64,000 nt of DNA from Nocardia tengchongensis. Its GTDB lineage: Bacteria; Actinomycetota; Actinomycetes; Mycobacteriales; Mycobacteriaceae. Where the stretch lies: the NCBI RefSeq assembly GCF_018362975.1, contig NZ_CP074371.1:4712001-4776000 (forward strand). Reading direction: 5' to 3'. Under the pieces are notes generated by a model. That model did not search any database. It saw nothing but the letters and a program-made list of their open reading frames with translations, and was not told the origin of the DNA. The position numbers and the translations under genes are program-made. Shown one piece after another: positions 16,233 to 26,253 of this stretch; the first letter of the stretch is position 1; every line of letters starts with the position of its first letter.

Positions 16233-17131
16233 TGTTCGTCCAGTACCGGAACCGGATCCAACTCCGAAATCTGATGCCCCGCATTGCAGTGATCGGTCAG
16301 ATCCTTCCCGTCCCGCGCCTGCACCACCCGGATCTCCGCCACCGAATCAACCAGCGACTCGGCCACTTTCACCGCGTGCCGATACCCAGGCGCATCCCGA
16401 TCCGCCACCACCCACACCCGCCGCGCCCCACGCAGCCACCGGCCGTGCTCTCGATACCATCCGCTCGCACCCCCGGCATTGCAGGTGGCCGTCAACCCGG
16501 CATGCGTGGCCGTGAGCACGTCCGCCTCACCCTCGCAGACGAAGATGTCCTGCCTGGCCGCCACGGCCTCGATCACCTCGGGCAGATGGAACGGCAGCCG
16601 CTCGAATCCGCCGAACTCCCACCCGTTCTCGGTCCGCCGCTGCTGATAGAAGCTCTTGACGTACCCCTGCCGGTGCAGTGCCCGAACCCGGACCACACAC
16701 CCTGCCGGACTTCCGTCGGGCCACCGATAGATGTATCCGGCCATCCGCCGCGGCTTCCCGATCCGCGGCCCGAAATCCTTCTTGTGCACCGAAAGCGGCA
16801 GTCCCGCCGCCAGGATGGCCCGATCCGCGATCGCCAGGTCGGCCCGGCTGTGCGCTCGCCCCGCCGTCGGCGCTGCGGGCGCATCGAACAGGTCTCGCAC
16901 CCGTAATCCGAGCCGCTCCAACACCTCCACATCCGAACATCCCGCGAAACACCGAATCACGGTGCGCTGCCGTGACAGGTTGTACACCACCCCCAGCGAG
17001 GCCCGATGTCGCCGCCCGTCCGCCTCGTGCACCGGACACAAGTAGGTGGTCCATTCCGTCCCGCGTCTCCCCGCCCCGGACACCCGATGCAGTGCCCGGT
17101 TGACGGTGTCCCACGATCCCTGACTGCCCAT
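16217..17131 (-). CDS. Orphan Toprim-domain primase-like protein with zinc-binding N-terminus
   Basis: 304 aa, ATG 17131. The N-terminus has a putative zinc ribbon made of CPVHE and CFAGC, separated by strands as in DnaG-type CHC2 domains. The C-terminal half is a Toprim fold: DIFVCEGEADVLTA with the catalytic Glu, VWVVADRDAPG with the D-x-D metal site, then GKDLTDH. The central part (YIYRWPDGSPAGCVVRVRAL) resembles the middle region of plasmid and phage primases. No helicase, integrase, capsid or plasmid gene is nearby, so it looks like a domesticated or leftover replication gene. Its last 16 bases overlap the end of the convergent WYL gene. Confidence 0.8.
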   Translation of the reverse strand: MGSQGSWDTVNRALHRVSGAGRRGTEWTTYLCPVHEADGRRHRASLGVVYNLSRQRTVIRCFAGCSDVEVLERLGLRVRDLFDAPAAPTAGRAHSRADLAIADRAILAAGLPLSVHKKDFGPRIGKPRRMAGYIYRWPDGSPAGCVVRVRALHRQGYVKSFYQQRRTENGWEFGGFERLPFHLPEVIEAVAARQDIFVCEGEADVLTATHAGLTATCNAGGASGWYREHGRWLRGARRVWVVADRDAPGYRHAVKVAESLVDSVAEIRVVQARDGKDLTDHCNAGHQISELDPVPVLDEHYRPA

Positions 17132-17222
17132 CCGACCGGTCCTCTCACTACCGGTGTACCCCTCTGGACAGGGTTGTCAAACGGCGCGGATCGGGGCGGC
17201 GGCGGCTCGCCGATACCACATC

Positions 17223-17306
17223 AAAACTAGTGGGGCGCAGGAAAAGTGGCAATTCACAATCAGGGGACTTTTCGGGCGTGTCGGGCGGTCGGTTCGCAAG
17301 AATGGG
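17223..17306 (+). promoter_or_regulatory. Bipartite promoter block, copy A (shared with copy B at 20453)
   Basis: AAAACT-N5-GGCGCAG-N-AAAA at 17223-17245 matches copy B at 19 of 23 positions. GGTTCGCAAGAATGGG at 17291-17306 matches copy B at 14 of 16. The second part lies just before the ATG at 17310 and may hold the core promoter. Confidence 0.6.
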
Positions 17307-17309
17307 CCC

Positions 17310-18170
17310 ATGGTTGCGGTTGGGCAGGGGAGTGTACCGGGGGTTGACGTCGGGCGGTATCCACTGGATTCACCGGGTTCCGCGGGGTGGGCGGCGGCCG
17401 TGGCGGGAGCGCGGGCGGAGCTGGCGGCGGTCGGATGCTGCGTATTGCGCGGGTTCATCCGGCCCGAACTGGTGGAGACCCTGCGCAGCGAGGGGGAGGG
17501 GATGGCTCCGCGGGCGCACTACACCGTGGAGAACGTCAACGCCTACAACATCCCCTTCGACGCGGGACTGCCCACCGACCACCCCGGACGGATCGTGCTG
17601 CAGCGCGGGAACGCCTTCGTGGCAAGGGATCTCATTCCACGCGAGACGTTGATCCAGCGGCTCTACACCGACACCCGGTTCCAGCGCTTCGTGGCCGACT
17701 GCTTCGGGCTCGACGAACTACACGAGTACAGCGATCCACTAGCGGGGTTGTGCCTCAATGTCGTCGCACCGGGGATGTCGCATCCCTGGCACTTCGACAC
17801 CAACGAGTTCACCGTCAGCATGCTCACCCAGGAACCGGAAGACGGTGGGGTGTTCGAGTATTGCCCGAACATCCGGTCGCGGCAGGCGGAGAACTTCGCC
17901 GATGTGCGGGCCGTGCTGACCGGGTCCGGCGAGCGGTTCATCCGTCGGCTGGCCCTGCGGCCGGGCGATCTGCAGTTGTTCCAGGGAAGGTTCTCGTTGC
18001 ATCGGGTCGCACCGGTCCACGGTGCGGTGCAACGGCATTCGGCGATCTTCGCCTACAGCGACAGCCCGGGACTGATCGGCACCGCCGAACGGACCCGGCA
18101 GTTGTTCGGGCGGGTGACGCCGGATCATCTGGCCGTCGGAGAGATTCGCGGCGATCGATTGCTCGACTGA
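17310..18170 (+). CDS. Fe(II)/2-oxoglutarate-dependent oxygenase of the BesD/HalD-like family (HxD intact)
   Basis: 286 aa from ATG 17310. The iron site is visible: H161-F162-D163 in HPWHFDTNEF and a distal His near 231 in LHRVAPV, with Arg242 in RHSAIF as the probable 2-oxoglutarate anchor. The sentence HFDTNEFTVSMLTQ and the phrase GGVFEYCPNIR resemble the amino-acid halogenase/hydroxylase family that includes BesD. In halogenases of that family the Asp is replaced by Gly so chloride can bind; here Asp is present, which predicts a hydroxylase. The likely substrate class is a free amino acid (inference). A methyltransferase gene follows 14 bp later, probably in one operon. Confidence 0.78.
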   Translation: MVAVGQGSVPGVDVGRYPLDSPGSAGWAAAVAGARAELAAVGCCVLRGFIRPELVETLRSEGEGMAPRAHYTVENVNAYNIPFDAGLPTDHPGRIVLQRGNAFVARDLIPRETLIQRLYTDTRFQRFVADCFGLDELHEYSDPLAGLCLNVVAPGMSHPWHFDTNEFTVSMLTQEPEDGGVFEYCPNIRSRQAENFADVRAVLTGSGERFIRRLALRPGDLQLFQGRFSLHRVAPVHGAVQRHSAIFAYSDSPGLIGTAERTRQLFGRVTPDHLAVGEIRGDRLLD

Positions 18171-18184
18171 GAGGGGACCCGCGC

Positions 18185-19012
18185 GTGCCGGTTTCGTTAC
18201 ACAGTTCCACCGGAAAAGCCTCCTTCGACGACATCTACGAGCGGCCCGATCCACGCGACTACTACGCGCGCATGGCCGAATTGGATTACCAGATACCGGA
18301 ATTGGCGAAACCGCACTTCCAGAAACTGCTCGACGAATACCGGTCCGCCACCGGCATCACCGCCCCCGCAGTCCTCGACCTCGGCTGCTCCTACGGCGTG
18401 AACGCGGCGCTGCTGCGCCTGGACACCACCATGGCCGAACTGGCCGGGCACTACCGCGGCCGCGAGCGCGACGACACCGCCGCCCTCATCGAACGCGACC
18501 GCACCCTGCTCGCGCGCGACCGGCTGCCGGGCGTCCGCTTCATCGGCATGGACGCCTCCCGCCCCGCCCTCGAGTACGGCCACGCCGCCGGCTTCCTCCA
18601 GGACATCGTGCACGCCGACCTGGAATCGGCCGACCCCACCGAGGCGCAGCGGCAGACCCTGGCCGGCGCCGATCTGATCATCTCCACCGGCTGCGTCGGC
18701 TACATCACCGAACGCACCCTGCTGCGGGTGGCCCGCGCGCACGGCGGAAAATTGCCGTGGATGGCGCATTTCGTGCTGCGCATGTTCGCCTTCGACCCCA
18801 TCGCCACCCACCTCGAAACCCTCGGCTACCAGACCGAGCGCGCACCGGGGGTGTACCGGCAGCGACGGTTCGCCTCCCAGGACGAACGGACGCGGGTTCT
18901 GAACGCCCTGTCCGCCAGCGGAATCGACACCACCGACGCCGAAGCCGACGGCTGGCTCTACGCCCAGCTGTACCTGTCGCGCCCGAAACTCGGCCCCGAG
19001 AACGGACACTGA
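18185..19012 (+). CDS. Class I SAM-dependent methyltransferase
   Basis: 275 aa from GTG 18185, with GAGAGGGG upstream. SAM motif I is AVLDLGCSYGVNAALL near residues 60-75; an acidic strand FIGMDASRPALEY and ADLIISTGCVGYI follow as later Rossmann motifs. The substrate domain is not recognised. It begins 14 bp after the 2-oxoglutarate oxygenase and is almost certainly cotranscribed, so the two may act on the same small molecule. Methyl acceptor unknown. Confidence 0.82.
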   Translation: MPVSLHSSTGKASFDDIYERPDPRDYYARMAELDYQIPELAKPHFQKLLDEYRSATGITAPAVLDLGCSYGVNAALLRLDTTMAELAGHYRGRERDDTAALIERDRTLLARDRLPGVRFIGMDASRPALEYGHAAGFLQDIVHADLESADPTEAQRQTLAGADLIISTGCVGYITERTLLRVARAHGGKLPWMAHFVLRMFAFDPIATHLETLGYQTERAPGVYRQRRFASQDERTRVLNALSASGIDTTDAEADGWLYAQLYLSRPKLGPENGH

Positions 19013-19064
19013 ATCCCGCGGGCCCGGAAATCGCAGGATTCACCTGAAAGCCGCAAATGCCAGC

Positions 19065-19070
19065 TACGGT
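19065..19070 (+). promoter_or_regulatory. -10 element of leaderless NDH-2 transcript
   Basis: TACGGT ends six bases before GTG 19077, with no Shine-Dalgarno. This favours GTG 19077 over TTG 19074 as the start. Confidence 0.5.
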
Positions 19071-19076
19071 GAATTG

Positions 19077-20437
19077 GTGGCACCAGCGAAGATCGTGATC
19101 ATCGGCGGTGGATTCGCGGGCGTGGAATGCGCCCGCGCTCTGGAGCGACGCCTCCGGCCGGAGGAGGCGTTCGTCCAGCTCGTCTCACCCGACGCCGGAC
19201 TGTTGTATCTGCCGCTGCTACCGCAGGTCGCCTCCGGCGTGCTCAATCCGCGCTCGGTGTCGGTGCCGCTGCGCCGGGTGCTGCGGCGCACCGAAGTGGT
19301 GCCGGGCATGGCCGTCGGGGTGGAACCGGGCACCCGGCGGGTGGTGGTGCGGCGCACCTCCGGATACGAGACCGCCCTCGAATACGACCAGCTGGTCCTG
19401 GCTCCCGGCTCCATCACCCGCATCATGGACGTGCCGGGCCTGCAGGAGCACGGCTTCGGCATGAAGACCCTCGCCGAGGCCATGTACCTGCGCGACCACG
19501 TGCTACGCCAACTCGACGTGGCTGCCCTGCGCGGCGGAATCGACGAGGACCGGGAGCGGCTCAACTTCGTCACCATCGGCGCCGGATACGCCGGAACCGA
19601 GACCGCCGCCGTGCTCAACAAGGTGTGCCGGGCCGCGGCCGGGCGCTTCTTCCCCGAAGTCGAGGCGGGGATGGTGCGCTGGCACCTGGTCACCCACGGC
19701 GACCGCATCATGCCCGAACTCGGCGAGAAGCTCGGCGCGGAGGCGAAAAGGATTCTGGCCGAACGCGGTATCGAACTCATCACCGGAGCCTCGGCCGCCG
19801 AAGTGACCGCCAACGGTGTGAAACTCACCAATGGGCGATTCATCCCGTCCCGCACCGTGTTGTGGACGGCGGGCGTCGCACCCAGCCCGCTGGCCGCACA
19901 CCTCGGCGCGGAAACGGAGAAGGGGCGCATCATCGCTCGGACCGACCTGTCGGTCCCCGGCCTGCCGGGCGTGTGGGCCATGGGCGACGCGGCCGCCGTG
20001 CCCGTAACGGCCGACGGACAGGACCAGGTGTGCGCGCCCACGCGCAGCACGCCATGCGCCAGGGGCGGCACCTGGCCAAGAACCTCGCCGCGACCCTGCG
20101 CGGTGGGCAGCCCGAGCCCTACCGGCACCCGGATCTGGGCATGGTGGTCGACCTGGGTGGGCGGGACGCGCTGGCCCGGCCGCTGGGCATCGGATTGCGC
20201 GGTGTGCCCGCGCAATTCGTGGCGCGCGGCTACCACCTCATGGCACTGCGCACCATCGTCGCGCGAGCCCGGGTGGCGTTCGACTGGACCGTGCACGGGC
20301 TCGGTGGCGACGACTTCCTGCGCATCGGCTACGGCGACCACCAGGTTCACACCATCGGCGGTTTCGAGCAGTCCGGCTGCTACCTGCCCGCCGACGAGGT
20401 GCCGCGGGTGGTGAAAGCGCTCGCCGAACCGGAGTAA
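19077..20437 (+). pseudogene. Type II NADH dehydrogenase-like flavoprotein, frameshifted as assembled
   Basis: From GTG 19077 the frame reads an FAD-binding Rossmann motif VIIGGGFAGVEC, then LVLAPGS, a second dinucleotide fold FVTIGAGYAGTETAAVL, and VWAMGDAAAVPV. Near 20040 the sequence shifts by one base: the coherent continuation is QHAMRQGRHLAKNLAATLRGG followed by a C-terminal membrane-associated region ending ALAEPE. Adding one C (CCCACCGCG read as CCCACGCG) restores about 453 aa, the normal length of NDH-2 enzymes, which oxidise NADH and reduce menaquinone without proton pumping. It is more likely an assembly indel than decay, because both halves are well preserved. Confidence 0.85.
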
Positions 20438-20452
20438 TCGGATAGTCGCATG

Positions 20453-20548
20453 AAAACTGTTGTGGCGCAGTAAAACCACATTCGGTGCCGGCGATGGCGG
20501 TTTCGCGCGAAAATCTGGCGCCCGGACGGTTTGGTTGGCAAAAATGGG
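20453..20548 (+). promoter_or_regulatory. Bipartite promoter block, copy B (shared with copy A at 17223)
   Basis: AAAACT-N5-GGCGCAG-N-AAAA at 20453-20475 and GGTTGGCAAAAATGGG at 20533-20548. The spacing between the two parts is 12 bp longer than in copy A, about one helical turn. It lies 77 bp before the acyltransferase start. Confidence 0.6.
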
Positions 20549-20624
20549 TGCTGTTGCCGCCGGGGGACGGTGACACGTGTGCACAGCCAGGCTGCCCCAA
20601 CCCCATCGACCATGAGGACACCCC

Positions 20625-22428
20625 TTGAGCGACAGCACCTTCGCCTTCGACGAGCAGCTGCCCCGCGTCCCGCTGCCCACCCTGGAGGAAAGCTGCACCC
20701 GCTTCCTGCACTGGTGCGCCCCGCTGCTGACCTCCGACGAGTACGCCGCCACCGCGGCCACCGTGGAGGACCTGCTGCGCCCCGACAGCCCCGCCCGCAC
20801 CCTGCACGCCGACCTGGAGCGCTTCGACGCGACGCCCGGCGTGGGCAGCTGGCTCGACGAGTTCTGGCCCTCGCGCTACCTGGGCCGGCGGGACCGAATC
20901 GCGTTGAACGCCAACTTCTTCTTCCTGTTCCGCGACGACACCGCCCTGGCCTCCTCGACCAGCTCCGACCAGAGCGAGCGCGCCGCCGCCCTGATCGCCG
21001 CCGCGGTGAACTACAAGCTGCGCCTGGACGCCGAGACCATCGAGCCCGCCACTCAGCGCGGCACCCGACTCAATATGGCGCAGAACAAGTTCCTGTTCTC
21101 CGAAACGCGCATTCCGGGCGCGCCGCAGGACACCGTGCGGGTGCCCTACAGCGCGGAATGGCCCGGCCACTCCGAGGCCCGCCACATCGTGGTCTTCTAT
21201 CGCGGCAACATGTTCCGGATGGACGTCATCGGCGCCGGCGACGTGCCGCACACGCCCGAGGACCTGGCCGACGGACTGCGGGCGGTCATGAAGGCCGGAA
21301 CCCGCCGCGCGGCCCACCAATGCCGCCGCCGGGCACCTCACCACCCTGGCACGCGCCGACTGGGCCCCGCTCTACGCCGCCCTGCGCCCCGCCAACGCCG
21401 CCGCCTTCGACACCATCGAGACCGCGCTGTTCTGCGTCTGCCTCGAGGACTTCGCGCCCCGCGACACCCTGCACGCCTGCGACCAGCTGCTGCACGGCGA
21501 CAGCGGCAACCGCTGGTTCGACAAGGCGGTGTCGTTCGTGGTGTTCGCCGACGGCGAGGCCGGCATCAACGTCGAGCACTGCGGCCTGGACGGCACCACC
21601 ATCCTGTCCTTCGTCGACACCCTGCTCGAGGCGCCGGTCGGCGACCACGCCGCGCAGTCGGGCGCCCAAGCCCAGGGCCTGCCCGCCCATGAGCCGATCG
21701 AGTTCACCTTCGGACCCGAGGCCCGCACCGAGATCGCCTCGGCCGCCGCGTCGTTCGCCCAGTTCGCCGCCGACACCGCCACCGCCACGGTGTCGTTCGA
21801 CTTCGGCACCCGGCGCGCCAAGCAGCTGGGCATCTCCCCGGATGCCTTCGCCCAGCTCAGCTACCAGCTCGCCCACCGCCGCAGCAAGGGCCTCAACGGC
21901 GCCACCTACGAATCCATCGCCACCCGCCAGTTCCGCAACGGCCGCACCGAGGCCATGCGCGTCATCACCCAGGAGATGCTGGATTTCGTTGCCGCCATGG
22001 AGGATCCGGCCGTGGACCGGGACCGCAAACTGGTGGCCCTGCGCACCGCCGCCGAGGCGCACGTGCGCCGCGCCCAGGAATGCCAGCGCGGCGAGGCTCC
22101 CGAACAGCACCTGTGGGAACTGCAGTGGATCCAGCGGCGTCGCGGCGAGGAACTGGGTGCGAGCGCGCCGATGGCCTTCTACGACAGCCCCGGCTGGACC
22201 ATCACCCGCGACGACTACCTGAGCACCAGCTCCGCGCCGTCGGTGAACATCCAGTACTTCGGGTTCGGCTCCACCAGCCCCAAGTGCATCGGCATCGCCT
22301 ACGTGCTGCTGCCCGACCGCTGGAACCTGTATCTGGCCACCCCCAAGCACGTCGCCCCGGCCATGCACGACTTCGCCGACCAGCTGCGCGGGGCCGTGGC
22401 CGAACTCGCCGAACTGCTCACCGTATAA
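20625..22428 (+). pseudogene. Choline/carnitine O-acyltransferase family protein, frameshifted as assembled
   Basis: Starts at TTG 20625 with GAGGA upstream: LPRVPLPTLEESCTRFLHW is the usual N-terminus of this family. Phrases RIALNANFFFLF, RGTRLNMAQNKFLFSETRIP and VVFYRGNMFRMDV follow. At about 21309-21313 the frame moves by +1 (one extra base), and AAGHLTTLARADWA continues the family pattern. The catalytic His is in NVEHCGLDGTT (codon 21577), and the C-terminal half ends AELAELLTV; corrected length is about 600 aa, normal for the family. Such enzymes exchange acyl groups between CoA and carnitine, choline or a related alcohol. The promoter block shared with the oxygenase/methyltransferase unit hints at joint function. 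Confidence 0.85.
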
Positions 22429-22471
22429 CCGATTGCGGGGAGTGTGCGCTCGTCTGAGAGAATCACTCCCC

Positions 22472-22735
22472 GTGAAATCTTTCGAAGCCCTGTTCGCCGA
22501 GCTGCAGGATCGTGCCGCCAACCGCCCCGAGGGGTCGGGCACCGTCGCCGCCCTGGACGCCGGCGTGCATGCGCAGGGCAAGAAGGTGCTCGAGGAAGCC
22601 GGTGAGGTCTGGATCGCGGCCGAGTACCAGAGCGACGAGGAACTCTCCGAGGAGATCTCGCAGCTGCTCTATTGGGTGCAGGTGCTGATGGTGGGCCGCG
22701 GGCTGCGGCTCGAGGACGTGTACCGACATCTGTGA
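22472..22735 (+). CDS. hisE: Phosphoribosyl-ATP pyrophosphatase
   Basis: 87 aa from GTG 22472. It performs the second step of histidine biosynthesis, PR-ATP to PR-AMP. The MazG-like helical motif is visible: [16 protein letters not shown] and [18 protein letters not shown] carry the acidic residues that bind magnesium. The length equals that of actinobacterial HisE. It is upstream of hisG, separated by 108 bp holding a hairpin, whereas the two genes are usually tightly packed. Confidence 0.95.
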   Translation: MKSFEALFAELQDRAANRPEGSGTVAALDAGVHAQGKKVLEEAGEVWIAAEYQSDEELSEEISQLLYWVQVLMVGRGLRLEDVYRHL

Positions 22736-22741
22736 CGCGCA

Positions 22742-22787
22742 GGTGTGCCGCACCCCGTGCCCGCCGACGGGCCGGGTGCGGCGCACC
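22742..22787 (+). terminator. Hairpin between hisE and hisG
   Basis: GGTGTGCCGCACCC (22742-22755) pairs with GGGTGCGGCGCACC (22774-22787), a 14-bp stem with one G-U pair and an 18-base loop; no T-run. Possibly a partial terminator or attenuator. Confidence 0.45.
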
Positions 22788-22843
22788 GTTCCGCCGTCCC
22801 CCTGTCGATCCCGTCTTCCCATCCCGTTCCGAAAGGACCTCCC

Positions 22844-23695
22844 ATGCTTCGCGTCGCCGTCCCCAACAAGGGCGCACTCTCCGAATCCGCGGTCGCCATC
22901 CTCACCGAGGCGGGCTACCGCAAGCGCACCGACTCCCGTGAACTGAGCGTGCTCGACCCGGTCAACCAGGTCGAGTTCTACTTCCTGCGGCCCAAGGACA
23001 TCGCCATCTACGTCGGCTCCGGCGAGCTCGACCTCGGCATCACCGGCCGCGACCTGGCGCTGGATTCCGGTGCGCCGGTGCAGGAACGGATCGCGCTCGG
23101 CTTCGGCCGCTCCACCTTCCGCTACGCCGCCCCGGCCGGACGCGACTGGAAGGTCGAGGACCTCGAGGGCAAGCGCATCGCCGCCTCCTACCCGAACCTG
23201 GTGCGCGGCGACCTGAAGGCGCGCGGCATCTCCGCCGAGGTCATCCGCCTCGACGGCGCGGTCGAGATCTCCATCCAGCTCGGTGTCGCCGACGCCATCG
23301 CCGACGTGGTCGGTTCCGGCCGCACCCTGCGCCAGCACAACCTGGTCGCCTTCGGCGAGTCGCTGTGCGACTCCGAGGGCGTGCTCATCGAGGCCCAGGG
23401 CGCCGACCAGAACGACAAGGCCCGCAACCAGCTCGTGGCCCGTATCCAGGGCGTGGTCTTCGCCCAGCAGTACCTGATGCTGGACTACGACTGCCCCAAG
23501 GCGCTGCTGGACGAAGCCGTCAAGATCACCCCCGGCCTGGAGTCGCCGACGGTGTCGCCGCTCACCGACGCCGACTGGGTCGCGGTGCGCGCGCTGGTGC
23601 CGCGCAAGAACGCCAACGAGCTCATGGACCAGCTCGCCGATCTGGGCGCCAAGGCCATCCTGGCCACCGACATCCGGTCCTGCCGCGCCTTCTGA
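22844..23695 (+). CDS. hisG: ATP phosphoribosyltransferase, long form
   Basis: 283 aa; GAAAGGA precedes ATG 22844. It catalyses the first, committed step of histidine biosynthesis, joining ATP and PRPP. It begins [15 protein letters not shown], has ITGRDLALD, and the PRPP-binding region [18 protein letters not shown] near residues 145-162. Residues from about 205 to the end form the C-terminal regulatory (ACT-like) domain present in the long HisG form, so histidine feedback inhibition is expected. It sits in the order hisE, hisG, RecB-like nuclease, trmI known from M. tuberculosis. Confidence 0.97.
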   Translation: MLRVAVPNKGALSESAVAILTEAGYRKRTDSRELSVLDPVNQVEFYFLRPKDIAIYVGSGELDLGITGRDLALDSGAPVQERIALGFGRSTFRYAAPAGRDWKVEDLEGKRIAASYPNLVRGDLKARGISAEVIRLDGAVEISIQLGVADAIADVVGSGRTLRQHNLVAFGESLCDSEGVLIEAQGADQNDKARNQLVARIQGVVFAQQYLMLDYDCPKALLDEAVKITPGLESPTVSPLTDADWVAVRALVPRKNANELMDQLADLGAKAILATDIRSCRAF

Positions 23696-23701
23696 CCCCG
23701 A

Positions 23702-24564
23702 TCAGGACGGGCTGGGCTCCGGCTCCGGCTCGTCCTGCCCGGACGGGAAAGGCGGTGGCGTGCCGCCGAATTCGGGCATAGTCGCTTGAAATCGCAGTAC
23801 TGGCACATGAAGCCCGAACTGGGCGGGAACTCACCGGTCTCGGCGGCGGTCACGATCGCCGCCCACAGCGCCGACAGGATCCGCTCGAAGCGCAGCAGCT
23901 CCTCGGGATCTGGCGCGTAGGTCAGGGTGACCCCGTCGGCCAGGTACATCAGCCGCAGTTGCGACGGGGCCCGGCCCCGGGTGCGCAGCAGGACCAGGGC
24001 GTAGAACTTGAGCTGGAACAGCGCCCGCGTCTCGTAGTCGCGGCCCGGGGCGCGGCCGGTCTTGTAGTCGATGACGTGCAGGTCCCCGTCGGCGGAACGG
24101 TCGATGCGGTCCACGATGCCGCGCAGCGGGGTGCCGTCGGGCAGATCGGCCTCGATCAAGGTCTCGCACGACTGCGGATCGAAGCCGGCGGGATCCTCGA
24201 GCCGGAAGTAGACCTCGACCAGCTTGCGCACCTCGGCCAGGAACTCCGGCAGCTCGGCGTCGGGGATCAGCGACTCGACCTCGGGCCGGGAGGCGCGCAC
24301 CCCGGTCCAGGCGGGGTCGATGAGCGCGGCCGCCGCGGCGGCGTCCCGCTCGGTGGCGGGCAGCCCGAACAACGCCTCCAGCACGGCGTGCACCACCGTG
24401 CCCCGCACCGCCGCCCGCGAGGGCGGCTCCGGGATCCGATCGATGACCCGCAGCCGGTACTTCAACGGGCACTGCTTGAAATCGATTGCCCGCGAAGGCG
24501 ACAGGGCGGGGCCACCCGGTCCCGATCGCTCTGTCTCCGGGGTACTGATCGCGTCGACCGACAT
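23702..24564 (-). CDS. RecB-family (PD-(D/E)XK) nuclease, C-terminal tail frameshifted as assembled
   Basis: Start ATG 24564. The conserved core includes SRAIDFKQCPLKYRLRVIDR, the nuclease motif HVIDYKTGR, and a final CQYCDFKRLCP, which with the N-terminal Cys can hold an iron-sulfur cluster as in AddB/RecB/Cas4 relatives. As assembled the frame runs on to 23485 across hisG with shadow-type sequence. A single base missing near 23770 restores FGGTPPPFPSGQ, an acidic tail and a stop at 23702, giving about 287 aa, close to M. tuberculosis Rv2119. Role in DNA metabolism inferred. A TAGCCT -10 lies seven bases before the ATG; trmI is divergent. Confidence 0.85.
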
Positions 24565-24571
24565 ACCTGGC

Positions 24572-24577
24572 AGGCTA
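24572..24577 (-). promoter_or_regulatory. -10 element of leaderless RecB-like nuclease transcript
   Basis: TAGCCT on the reverse strand ends seven bases before ATG 24564, with no clear Shine-Dalgarno. Confidence 0.5.
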
Positions 24578-24578
24578 A

Positions 24579-25463
<885 letters not shown>

Positions 25464-25491
25464 CACGCGGCGCCGATCCGGCGCATCGAAT

Positions 25492-25554
25492 CGCCGAGTG
25501 GCACATCAGCGAGGGCAATCCACACCCGTCCCCGCGCTGGTGTGCCATTCGGCG
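25492..25554. terminator. Long-loop hairpin between convergent trmI and lppK
   Basis: CGCCGAGTGGCACA (25492-25505) pairs with TGTGCCATTCGGCG (25541-25554), a 14-bp stem with one G-U pair and a 35-base loop. Placed to serve both convergent genes. Confidence 0.45.
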
Positions 25555-25563
25555 TATGCGGGG

Positions 25564-26073
25564 CTACTGGCAGGCGGCGCGGGCCATGCCCAGGACCGTG
25601 CAGGCGCCGGCGTCGGCCAGTTTCCAGGCGCCGTCGCTGTACTGGAAGGCCATCGGGACATCGGGCATGGTGCCGTGCGGCGAGGTCACCGCGACCTTGG
25701 CGTCGGCCTTGGTGCCGTCCTGCTTGATCTCGCCCACCGCGAAGGTGACCTGGTAATGGGCGAGTCCCTGATTCATGGTCTCGATATTTCCGAGACGTTT
25801 GTCGCCGTCGACGACTAGTTTGGCTTTGTCGGCAGCCGGTTTCGCCGGGTCGGCGAAGGCCGTGAGAACGCTCTGGAGGGCTTCCGCGGTCGGCGCGGGT
25901 GCGGCGGCAGCGGCCGACACGGTGGTAGTCGAGGACGAAGAACCCTTGTCGTCGGAGCCGCAGGCGGTCACAGTTGCGGTAACGGCCGCGAGGGCCGCGA
26001 CGGTAGCCACGGAAACACGAAGCGTCCGCGTGACGTTGCGCATACCAGGAGTACGACTGGTGGGAAGGAGCAT
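25564..26073 (-). CDS. LppK-like lipoprotein
   Basis: 169 aa from ATG 26073, which has AAAGGG eight bases upstream; an inner ATG at 26043 also leaves a complete signal peptide. Arg-rich start, hydrophobic core (VSVATVAALAAVTATVTAC) with lipobox VTAC, then a Ser/Thr linker. The mature domain (ALQSVLTAFADPAKPAADK, then AFQYSDGAWKLADAGACTVL) is the low-molecular-weight antigen Mtb12/LppK type fold. Surface-attached, function unknown. Its position between trmI and mpa equals that of M. tuberculosis lppK (Rv2116). Confidence 0.85.
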   Translation of the reverse strand: MLLPTSRTPGMRNVTRTLRVSVATVAALAAVTATVTACGSDDKGSSSSTTTVSAAAAAPAPTAEALQSVLTAFADPAKPAADKAKLVVDGDKRLGNIETMNQGLAHYQVTFAVGEIKQDGTKADAKVAVTSPHGTMPDVPMAFQYSDGAWKLADAGACTVLGMARAACQ

Positions 26074-26253
26074 CAACGGCACCCTTTCGGCTCGGCCGGC
26101 GATTAACTCGCCGGAAACAGGTTAGGGCAGGCTAACATGCCAGTCCGGCCGGTGGGCCGCAGCCTAGATGTGATCACGACGAAACCATGTCGGAAAGCGG
26201 GAACGGTTAGAGCCCGGTAGCGTTGATAGACCGGGACTGGGAGGAGCAGCATC

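Noticed and set aside
16217..17131. Prophage or integrative element around the Toprim gene
   Set aside because: No integrase, excisionase, att-like repeats, capsid or transfer genes within reach; only the single primase-like gene.
20544..20573. Nine-codon ORF starting at ATG in promoter block copy B, a possible upstream leader peptide
   Set aside because: No ribosome-binding site, and the equivalent ATG in copy A opens a different, non-matching frame.
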